Source of the DNA: Microcoleus sp. CAN_BIN18
GTDB lineage: Bacteria > Cyanobacteriota > Cyanobacteriia > Cyanobacteriales > Microcoleaceae
DNA length: 44,633 nucleotides
Direction: 5' to 3'
NCBI GenBank assembly: GCA_026786085.1
Contig: JAJAYT010000506.1
Span: 1 to 44,633 of the forward strand
Of the stretch, positions 28,767 to 36,691 are shown piece after piece (position 1 is the stretch's first letter; each line of letters opens with the position of its first letter). The position numbers were made by a program, and so were the translations under genes. Below the pieces are notes generated by a model. The model was not told the DNA's origin. It saw only the letters and a list, made by a program, of their open reading frames with translations, and searched no databases.

Positions 28767-29579
28767 ATGACGATCGCAACTTCCAAAAAAACTTCTCCTG
28801 ATTGGCCTGTCATAGGCTTTATGGCCTTCCTCCATATCGGTGCTTTATTTGCTCTCCTACCCGCCAACTTTAGCTGGTCTGCCGTCGGCTTCGCTGTATT
28901 CCTGCACTGGGTAACAGGTGGCCTAGGAATTACCCTCGGATTTCACCGTCTCGTCACCCACCGCAGTTTTCAAACACCCAAATGGCTCGAATATTTCCTA
29001 GTTTTCTGCGGCACGCTTTGCTGCGAAGGCGGCCCCATCGACTGGGTAGGAATGCACCGGTTGCACCACATACATTCTGACACCGAAAAAGATCCTCACG
29101 ATTCCAATCAAGGCTTCTGGTGGAGTCACATGGGTTGGATGATGTCGGATATACCGATTAGAGCTGAAATCCCCCGCTTTACAAAAGACATTAGCGACGA
29201 TCCAGTATACAAGTTTCTCCAAGCATATTTTATCCCGATCCAAATAGTCTTCGGTCTCTTAATCTACTTATTAGGCGGCTGGTCCTTCGTGGCTTGGGGC
29301 GTATTTATGCGGATTGTAGTGGTATTCCACTGTACTTGGCTGGTCAATAGCGCTACCCACAAATTCGGTTATCGCACCTACGAGTCTGGCGATGGTTCCA
29401 CCAACTGCTGGTGGGTAGCTGTACTCACCTACGGCGAAGGCTGGCACAACAACCACCACGCCTTTCAATACTCAGCTCGCCACGGTCTTCAATGGTGGGA
29501 AATCGACATCACCTGGATGACAATTCAACTGCTGCAAGCGCTCGGTTTGGCAACCAAAGTGAAATTAGCCGAAAAATAG
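28767..29579 (+). CDS. Acyl-CoA/acyl-lipid fatty acid desaturase (DesC-like)
   Basis: His boxes HRLVTHR, HRLHHIH, HNNHHAF; GLGITLGFHR. Confidence 0.93.
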   Translation: MTIATSKKTSPDWPVIGFMAFLHIGALFALLPANFSWSAVGFAVFLHWVTGGLGITLGFHRLVTHRSFQTPKWLEYFLVFCGTLCCEGGPIDWVGMHRLHHIHSDTEKDPHDSNQGFWWSHMGWMMSDIPIRAEIPRFTKDISDDPVYKFLQAYFIPIQIVFGLLIYLLGGWSFVAWGVFMRIVVVFHCTWLVNSATHKFGYRTYESGDGSTNCWWVAVLTYGEGWHNNHHAFQYSARHGLQWWEIDITWMTIQLLQALGLATKVKLAEK

Positions 29580-29937
29580 TAATTTGGTAATTGGTAATTG
29601 TTGACTGCTCTCCTGTCAACTGCCAACGGCTTCCTTTGCCTAATTAGTCAATTTTCGCGATCGGGTTTTGGTTGGGTTGAACTGAGGTTAAATCGTGTTG
29701 TGCGATCGACCCAACCAAATCCAGAATCAGTTATAATAGACTTTGGAACAAAAAATTTTGTTTAGCAACCAAAATTTTCCATTTCAAAATAAAACGGTAA
29801 ATGTTTTTCAATCCTCAACCAAAACCTATCATTCATTTTTTATTAGTTTGGTCAAATATGCAGCAAAACAGTTGACTGCTGAACCCAAACTATTCTGCGT
29901 AAATCCAGCTCGGCATCTAATCAAAATCAAAAAAAGA

Positions 29938-30755
29938 ATGACAATAGCAACACAAGACAAACTTCAATACAATTGGAAGCACGTTATTAGTTTAGCAGGA
30001 CTTCACATCGGCGCTTTGTTCGCATTGCTTCCGAGTAACTTTAACTGGACAGCAGTTGGTTTAACAGTATTTATGCACTGGATAACCGGCGGTTTGGGAA
30101 TAACTCTCGGATGGCATCGCCTGCTCACCCACCGCAGTTTTCAGACACCAAAATTCGTAGAATATTTTCTAGCATTTTGTGGAGCCCTGGCCTGTCAAGG
30201 AGGAATAATTGATTGGGTTGGGCTGCACCGCTTGCACCACACCAACTCTGACCAAAATGCGATCGACCCTCACAACGCCCAGAATGGTTTTTGGTGGAGT
30301 CACATCGGCTGGATGCTGTATAAAGGCCCCGCTCACGCTGAAATTTCCCGCTGCACAAAAGACATTTCGAGCGACCCATTTTACCAATTTTTGCAAAATT
30401 ACTTTCTCCCGATCCAAATCGTCTTTGGCGTGTTGCTTTACTTAGCAGCAGGCTGGTCATTTGTAGTTTGGGTAATTTTTGCCCGCTTAATTTTGGTATA
30501 TCACTGCACCTGGTTTGTGAATAGCGCCACTCACAAATTTGGCTACCGCACATACGAAACAAAAGATAGTTCTACTAACTGTTGGTGGTTGCAGTTTTGA
30601 CTTACGGCGAAGGCTGGCACAACAACCACCACGCTTATCAATACTCTGCCCGTCACGGTATGAAATGGTGGGAATTTGACTTCACTTGGATGACAATTCA
30701 ATTTTTGGAAGCAGTAGGTTTGGCTAGTAAGGTGAAATTACCACCAGCAAAATAA
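29938..30755 (+). pseudogene. Second DesC-like desaturase, apparent single-base frameshift near 30585
   Basis: Frame 1 runs to TNCWWLQF*; the remaining LTYGEGWHNNHHAYQYSARHGMKWWEFD... continues in another frame to TAA at 30753. Paralogue reads TNCWWVAVLTYGEGWHNNHH, so one G appears missing in tggtgg(g)ttgcagtt. Confidence 0.85.
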
Positions 30756-30828
30756 GCTGTTGCGGCATTTAGATTGAATTTTTGGGGCGGGCTAGAAGCC
30801 CACCCCACAATAATTTAAATGTCGATTA
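30753..30828. mobile_element. MITE-like family 1, truncated copy C
   Basis: taagctgttgcggcatttagattgaatttttggggcgggctagaagcccaccccacaataatttaaatgtcg resembles copy B. Confidence 0.55.
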
Positions 30829-30919
30829 ACTAAAAAGATTAGTGAGCAGTAAAAACTACAAACTTAGGAAATAATGTCATTGCGCTTCGGGAAAGCAATC
30901 GCAGGGACTTGAGATTGCC

Positions 30920-31053
30920 ATCCATAGCTCAATACGGTTCACTTAAGACAGTCCGTTGGGAAAACGACGTTAAAAATAGACACGCTCGTTTGCTTCGTGG
31001 GTACACTCGCAATGACAAAAAAAGCGTTAAGTAAACCGTATTGATCCATAGCT
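30920..31053. mobile_element. 114-bp MITE (30930-31043) with 10-bp target site duplication
   Basis: TSD atccatagct at 30920-30929 and 31044-31053; TIRs CAATACGGTTCACTTAA / TTAAGTAAACCGTATTG (16/17). Confidence 0.88.
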
Positions 31054-31138
31054 CACAATTAAAAAAACATAATCCAATACACTTGGGACAAGAACCATAA
31101 ATAAAATTAGCAAAAAAAAGTGCTAACCCAAGCATATT

Positions 31139-31195
31139 TACTAATGACAAATGACAAATGACAAATGACAAATGACTAATAACTAATAACTAATT
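31139..31195. repeat. Heptamer tandem repeats (TGACAAA)n/(TAATAAC)n
   Basis: actaatgacaaatgacaaatgacaaatgacaaatgactaataactaataactaatta. Confidence 0.9.
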
Positions 31196-32035
31196 AGCCC
31201 GTTTTTGATCGCCCCTACCGCGCAAATATTCTGCTAAAAACGCCAATCCTCCCGAACCTACTATCAACAGTACGCTGAGAGCATTAATATCAGGTTTCAC
31301 CCCAGTCCGAATCCGACTAAAAATTTCCATCGGTAGAGTTGTAGTTCCGCTACCTGCGGTAAAACTCGCAATCAAAAAATCGTCCATGCTGAGGACAAAA
31401 GCCAGCAAGCAACCAGAAACAATACCAGGTAATAATTGAGGTAATAAAACCTGAATAAAAGCCTCAACTGGTGTCGCCCCCAAATCCAAGGCTGCTTCTT
31501 CTAAAGACGGGTTTAAATCTGCCAATCTAGTAGAAACAGCTAGGGCAATGTAAGCCAAACAAAATACAACGTGAGCCGCGACAATTGTCCACAAACTGAG
31601 GGGAATAGCCAGCGCTGCTAAAAATACCAAAGTAGCAACTGCGCTGGAAATATCTGGAATAATAATCGGCAAATAGGAAACTCCCTGATATAAACTTTTG
31701 CCGGGAAAGCGGTAGCGGGCTAAACCAACAGCCATGAGAGTTCCGAGTACAGCCGAGATTGCTACTGCACAAACAGCCACTGTTAAACTGTTTCTCAGAG
31801 CAACTAAAATCCGCGTATCGCTAAATAATTTAACGTACCAATCTAAAGTAAATCCTTCCCAGCCGGCGCTAAAACGCGATTTGTTAAAGCTGTAAAATGT
31901 GAGTACCAGGATGGGCAGGTACATATAAAAAAACATCAAAACGGCAAATATTACTTGCCAAGAAATCTTAAATTTAGGTTTTAAGTACATATCGGGTGGT
32001 ATTTCCTCCTGTGGATTGTCGGCTGTGTTTTCCAT
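31190..32035 (-). CDS. potC: Spermidine/putrescine ABC transporter permease PotC
   Basis: LPILVLTFYSFNKSRF, EEAALDLGATPVEAFIQVLLPQLLPGIVSGCLLAFVLSMDDFLIASFTAG. Confidence 0.92.
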   Translation of the reverse strand: MENTADNPQEEIPPDMYLKPKFKISWQVIFAVLMFFYMYLPILVLTFYSFNKSRFSAGWEGFTLDWYVKLFSDTRILVALRNSLTVAVCAVAISAVLGTLMAVGLARYRFPGKSLYQGVSYLPIIIPDISSAVATLVFLAALAIPLSLWTIVAAHVVFCLAYIALAVSTRLADLNPSLEEAALDLGATPVEAFIQVLLPQLLPGIVSGCLLAFVLSMDDFLIASFTAGSGTTTLPMEIFSRIRTGVKPDINALSVLLIVGSGGLAFLAEYLRGRGDQKRAN

Positions 32036-32039
32036 ATCT

Positions 32040-32212
32040 TGGAAATGGGTAATGGGTAATGGGTAATGGGTAATGGGTAATTGGTAATTGGTTTTTGTCA
32101 GTAGTTATTTGTTATTTGTTATTTGCAAGCAACTACTAATAACCAGTAACCAATAACCAGTAACCAATAACCAATAACCAATGACTAATGACTAATGACT
32201 ACTGACTAATGA
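32040..32212. repeat. Heptamer tandem arrays in opposing orientation between potB and potC
   Basis: (GGGTAAT)n/(TGGTAAT)n followed by (AACCAGT/AACCAAT)n and (GACTAAT)n. Confidence 0.9.
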
Positions 32213-32216
32213 CTTC

Positions 32217-33128
32217 TTAAACTGCATTACGATCGCCATATTTGAGTAAAAGTGCAATTCCGATACTCACTGCAAAAATTAATACCATACTCAGAGCCGA
32301 TCCTAGCCCCCAATTTTGAGTCGCCCCCAAAAACTGATTGTAAATTAAACGAGCCGCCGTCATGCTGGAAGCTCCACCGAGCAACTCTGGATCGACAAAA
32401 TCGCCCAAACAGCTAATAAATACTAGCAAAGAACCAGCCGCAATCCCCGGCATCGTCTGCGGTACTGTCACTTTCCAGAAAGTTTCTACCGGATTCGCGC
32501 CCAAATCCTGAGACGCTTCTAGTAACCTGCGATCGAGCTTTTCCAAAGAAGCGTAGAGAATTGTCACGATATAGGGCAAATAGCTGTAAGCCATGCCGAT
32601 GAGAACGGCGGAACTTTGATTTAGCAATTCTAGAGGAGGTATGCCCAAAAGTCCCAGGAGCGAGTTGAGAACGCCCGTAGGACGCAGAATTGTAATCCAA
32701 GCGTACGATCGTAAAAGTGAAGAAGTCCACAGCGGCAACACAAAGCCCAACAAAGTTAAATTTCGCCACTTGGGCGAGACATTGAGGGCTATCCAGTAAG
32801 CGACGGGAAATCCCAGCAATAAACACAGAATAGTCGTTCCCGTGGCGAAAAAGAGCGATCGACCCATCACCTGCAAATTCAGCGGTTCAAACACTCGCAG
32901 GTAATTGCCGATTCCCGAAGGATTCACCAAATCTCCCGGCTTAATATTCGGCACCAAACTAAGCTGAAAAATCACCAGAGTTGGTATTACTAATAATAAA
33001 ATCAGGAATAAGCCAGAAGGGCCAAGCAATGCCAGTGGCCCAGCCCAAGATGACCAGGGAGAAACAGTTTCAGCCTTCGACGAAGAACTCGGAGGAGTAG
33101 GAGGAGGAGCTTGAGTGGAAACAGCCAT
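32217..33128 (-). CDS. potB: Spermidine/putrescine ABC transporter permease PotB
   Basis: LIGMAYSYLPYIVTILYASLEKLDRRLLEASQDLGANPVETFWKVTVPQTMPGIAAG; start set to internal MAVSTQ. Confidence 0.92.
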   Translation of the reverse strand: MAVSTQAPPPTPPSSSSKAETVSPWSSWAGPLALLGPSGLFLILLLVIPTLVIFQLSLVPNIKPGDLVNPSGIGNYLRVFEPLNLQVMGRSLFFATGTTILCLLLGFPVAYWIALNVSPKWRNLTLLGFVLPLWTSSLLRSYAWITILRPTGVLNSLLGLLGIPPLELLNQSSAVLIGMAYSYLPYIVTILYASLEKLDRRLLEASQDLGANPVETFWKVTVPQTMPGIAAGSLLVFISCLGDFVDPELLGGASSMTAARLIYNQFLGATQNWGLGSALSMVLIFAVSIGIALLLKYGDRNAV

Positions 33129-33286
33129 AAATAAGTGTTTTGATTTTTGAGTTGTGATTGCTAGGGGCGGGCGATGCACTGCCGAAGGGTTCACCAACAA
33201 TAATCGCCTAAAATAAACAATTTCATCAGCCCGCCTCACCCCACGGTAAATCGAAGTGTACATTAAATTTATGGCAAAAATTAAGA

Positions 33287-34417
33287 TTAGCCGCTGGTTA
33301 ATTTAGTCCAATAGCGATCGTACACTTCCATAAATTTCCCTACAGGAGCCACACCTTCGCAATTTTTCAACACAGCTTCCGAAGGGAAAAGAATTGGGTT
33401 TTCCCGGACTTCCGGCGACAATAAACTAAAAGCATCTTCCGAAGGAGTTGAAAAACTCAACCGCTCTACTAAAGAAGCAGCAACATCTGGTTGCAGCATA
33501 AAGTTAATCCATTTATAAGCTGCTTCGGGATTCGGAGCACCTTTAGGAATTACTAAAGTGTCAGTCCATAGGGAAGAACCGCTGCTTGGCACAACGTAGC
33601 GCAATTTGTCATTATCTGGAATTACTTCATTGGCATCAGAAGAGTAACACATGGCTATCTTCAAATCCCCAGTCAGCATTTGTGGCCGCCAAGCGTCTGT
33701 CGTAAAAGAGGCGATCGACGGTTTTAACTCTACCAACTTTTCGTAAGCTTTTTTGACTTGCTCTGGATTCGTAGAATTCAGGGAATAGCCCAGCATCCGT
33801 AACGCAGCGCCCATGACTTCTCGAACATCACTGGCGAGCGTCATTCGCTTTTTCAACTCCTGTTTGTGTTTCCACAAATAACTCCAATCTTCTGGAGATT
33901 CCTTGAGCTGTTCGCTGTTGTAAATTAGGCCTGTGGTTCCCCAAGCCAAAGCTACGCTGTAGCGGTTTCCTGGGTCATAGACAGGGTTTTGGAACTGCTT
34001 TTTTAGCCGATCGAGTCCGCCTAAAATCGAGTGGTCTAATTGGCTCAACAGACCTAGCTGCGCCATCTGAATCACCATGTAGTCAGACGGGTAAATGATG
34101 CTGTAAGCCCTGCCGCCCCCAGCTTGAACTCTAGCCAGCATCTCTTCGTTGGAGCTAAATACGTCTGCAACTACGCGGATGCCTGTTTTTTCGGCAAAGC
34201 GATCGAGCAAAGCTTTATCGGTATAGCCAGCCCAAGTGTAGATAAAAAGTTGGTCAGCATTACCTTTGACGGGAGGGGCAGATTGTACGTCTGCAAGTCT
34301 CCAGCCGCAACTAGAAAGGGCTAAGCCGGAGATTGTCGCCGCCGAATTTTTTAGGAAATGACGACGTGTAGAATTAGCCCTGCAAAACCTGGAAATTGGT
34401 AGATTAGTTGGAGGCAC
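33287..34417 (-). CDS. potD: Spermidine/putrescine-binding periplasmic protein PotD, Tat-type signal
   Basis: NSTRRHFLKNSA twin-arginine motif; QLFIYTWAGYTDKALLDRFAEKTGIRV; AYKWINFMLQPDVAA. Confidence 0.93.
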   Translation of the reverse strand: MPPTNLPISRFCRANSTRRHFLKNSAATISGLALSSCGWRLADVQSAPPVKGNADQLFIYTWAGYTDKALLDRFAEKTGIRVVADVFSSNEEMLARVQAGGGRAYSIIYPSDYMVIQMAQLGLLSQLDHSILGGLDRLKKQFQNPVYDPGNRYSVALAWGTTGLIYNSEQLKESPEDWSYLWKHKQELKKRMTLASDVREVMGAALRMLGYSLNSTNPEQVKKAYEKLVELKPSIASFTTDAWRPQMLTGDLKIAMCYSSDANEVIPDNDKLRYVVPSSGSSLWTDTLVIPKGAPNPEAAYKWINFMLQPDVAASLVERLSFSTPSEDAFSLLSPEVRENPILFPSEAVLKNCEGVAPVGKFMEVYDRYWTKLTSG

Positions 34418-34452
34418 AGTTTGATTTTAGATTTCTGATTTTAGATTTTTGA

Positions 34453-34640
34453 TTCAGGAATGGGAATTGGGAATTGAGAATTGGTAATTGGTAATTGGTA
34501 ATTGGGAATTGGGAATCGGTAATTGAAAAAGGTTGAATTATTTTTTTCCTTCTTCCTTCTTCTTTCTTCCTTCTTACTTCTTCCTTCTTCTTTCTTCCTT
34601 CTTACTTCTTCCTTCTTCCTTCTTCCTTCTTCCTTCTTCC
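34453..34640. repeat. Heptamer arrays (GGTAATT)n and (TTCCTTC)n between potA and potD
   Basis: gaattggtaattggtaattggtaattgggaattggg; ttccttcttccttcttctttcttccttcttacttc... Confidence 0.9.
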
Positions 34641-34647
34641 TTCATAA

Positions 34648-35778
34648 TTATTTTCGATCGCCCAAAGCGAGACAATCAGTAGTTCCCCAGTAAGCATAAA
34701 TCGGCGTATGCGGGTCTGGGAAAGTGCCACCTGTATTTGGCTGGCGCACCGTAATTTTATCGCCCGACGACAACTCAACCACGTAATGAACGTGGGTACC
34801 CATGTACATAATATTTTTGAGTCGCCCTTCAAAACAGTTGACCGAAACTTCCGGTTGGTAGAGATTCAAATATACTTTTTCGGGCCGGACGCTAACCTTC
34901 ACAGAATCGCCGATGACACCACTCCACATATCTGACTGCTGAACGATTATTTTCAGATTAGTTGATGTGCGAACTGTGAGAGTCGATCGGTCGATCGACT
35001 CCACAGTACCAGAAAACAAATTCGTATCACCAATAAAATCCGCCACAAAAGCCGACTGGGGGCACTCATAAATTTCTTCAGGAGAGCCAATTTGCTCAAT
35101 CCTGCCCTCGTGCATCACCGCAATCCGGTCAGACAGACTCATCGCCTCTTCTTGGTCGTGAGTCACCATCACAAAAGTCAAACCCAATTCTTGATGCAAA
35201 TTTGACAATTCCAACTGCATCTGCTTGCGCAACTTCAAATCCAGGGCACCGAGGGGCTCATCCAGCAGCAGAACCGCCGGTCGATTTACCAGAGCTCTCG
35301 CCAAAGCCACCCGCTGCTGCTGGCCGCCCGACATTTGACCAGGAAACCTGTTGGCGAAAGATTCCATTTTCACCAACTGCAAAACTTCCCGTACCCGTTC
35401 TTCAACTTCCGCTTTCGGCAGCTTTTTAATCCGCAATCCAAAAGCGATATTGTCCCAGACATTCATGTGTCCGAACAAAGCATAGCTTTGAAACACAGTA
35501 TTTACCGGACGGCGGTAAGCCGGAGTGTTAGTCATCGACTGGCCGCGAATCATCAATTCGCCCGCCGAGGGAGTCTCGAAACCAGCGATTAACCGCAGCG
35601 TCGTAGTCTTACCACAGCCGGAAGGGCCGAGAATGCTAAAAAATTCTCCTTGGCGAATGCTGAGGTCAACTCCGCGAACTGCGGTTTCGCCGTTAAATAC
35701 CTTAAAGACCTTGCGGAGTTCAACGTCAAGCGCTGTATCCGTTGCTGTCGTACCTTGGTTGAGTGCTGTCTGAAACAT
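34648..35778 (-). CDS. potA: Spermidine/putrescine ABC transporter ATP-binding protein PotA
   Basis: [51 protein letters not shown]-terminal TOBE-like domain. Confidence 0.95.
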   Translation of the reverse strand: MFQTALNQGTTATDTALDVELRKVFKVFNGETAVRGVDLSIRQGEFFSILGPSGCGKTTTLRLIAGFETPSAGELMIRGQSMTNTPAYRRPVNTVFQSYALFGHMNVWDNIAFGLRIKKLPKAEVEERVREVLQLVKMESFANRFPGQMSGGQQQRVALARALVNRPAVLLLDEPLGALDLKLRKQMQLELSNLHQELGLTFVMVTHDQEEAMSLSDRIAVMHEGRIEQIGSPEEIYECPQSAFVADFIGDTNLFSGTVESIDRSTLTVRTSTNLKIIVQQSDMWSGVIGDSVKVSVRPEKVYLNLYQPEVSVNCFEGRLKNIMYMGTHVHYVVELSSGDKITVRQPNTGGTFPDPHTPIYAYWGTTDCLALGDRK

Positions 35779-35907
35779 ATTCGCCCTTTCCTGGGAGTAA
35801 TGCACGCTGCTTAAATACAGTTTAACTTTAGACTTTTCTGTATTTTAGGCGAGGAATGTTGGAATTGAGAGGTTTTGGGATTTGTTCTTTAAATTCTATC
35901 CCAGAGC

Positions 35908-36010
35908 GCACCATTCTCAGCAACAGGCAAGATGCCTGTTCCACAAGAAAATTCACTCTTTGTGGAACAGGCATCTTGCCTGTTCATAAAAGGCTTATTG
36001 AGAATGGTGC
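35908..36010. repeat. Nested inverted repeat (cruciform/terminator-like)
   Basis: Inner perfect 23-bp arms CAGGCAAGATGCCTGTTCCACAA (35924-35982); outer 12-bp arms GCACCATTCTCA / TGAGAATGGTGC. Confidence 0.9.
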
Positions 36011-36033
36011 AACATCTCAGAGCGACCGGACAT

Positions 36034-36678
36034 CTATTGATTCTCAGGACTTGGTGTGGGAGTGGGAGAGGGTGTTTGCGGTTTCTCTGGTTTGGGCGCT
36101 TCTGCTTTTTTCCACTCTGACAAAGGTCGCTGGACGGCATTTTTAAAGTCAAAAGGCACTAACAGCACAGGCAAATTTTCGGCTGAATTTTGAGGGGGCG
36201 CTTCCCCCGGATTTGCTCTAGCATACAAGAAGCGGCCACTAAAGTCTGTTTTGCCTAAAACTAGGCGGTGAGTTTCCTGGTTGTCCAGCTTGACTGTGAC
36301 TGTAGCTTGGGGTTTATCTAGACCGAATTCTGGCAGTTGAGCGGCTGTAATATTAATTGTACGATCGCTCTTTCCTGTTGCCAGCCTGTCTAACAAAAAA
36401 TCCACTGATGCCTGACTCGCGTGTGCTTGCACTGGCAATTTCATTTCCCAGTTAGAATTGCCTCCTTTTGTAGCATAAACTCTTTCAAAAGTCAAGATTT
36501 TTTCGGGAGTTTTCACTGTAAAGAATTGTACGCGATCGGACTTGAAGGTAAAAATCTTCTGTTTTTCATCCTTAGCCGCTTCCTGCTGCGGAGAAACTTG
36601 CATCTCGTACAAAGAAACTAACCCAATCATGCTTAGCGCAACGGCTATCAATATGAATGTATTTTTCTGCAATTTCAT
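36034..36678 (-). CDS. DUF4340 domain-containing protein
   Basis: FKSDRVQFFTVKTPEKILTFER...WEMKLPVQAHASQASVDFLLDRLATGKSDRTI; start set to MKLQKN. Confidence 0.88.
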   Translation of the reverse strand: MKLQKNTFILIAVALSMIGLVSLYEMQVSPQQEAAKDEKQKIFTFKSDRVQFFTVKTPEKILTFERVYATKGGNSNWEMKLPVQAHASQASVDFLLDRLATGKSDRTINITAAQLPEFGLDKPQATVTVKLDNQETHRLVLGKTDFSGRFLYARANPGEAPPQNSAENLPVLLVPFDFKNAVQRPLSEWKKAEAPKPEKPQTPSPTPTPSPENQ

Positions 36679-36691
36679 AAGTAGTTCGCAA

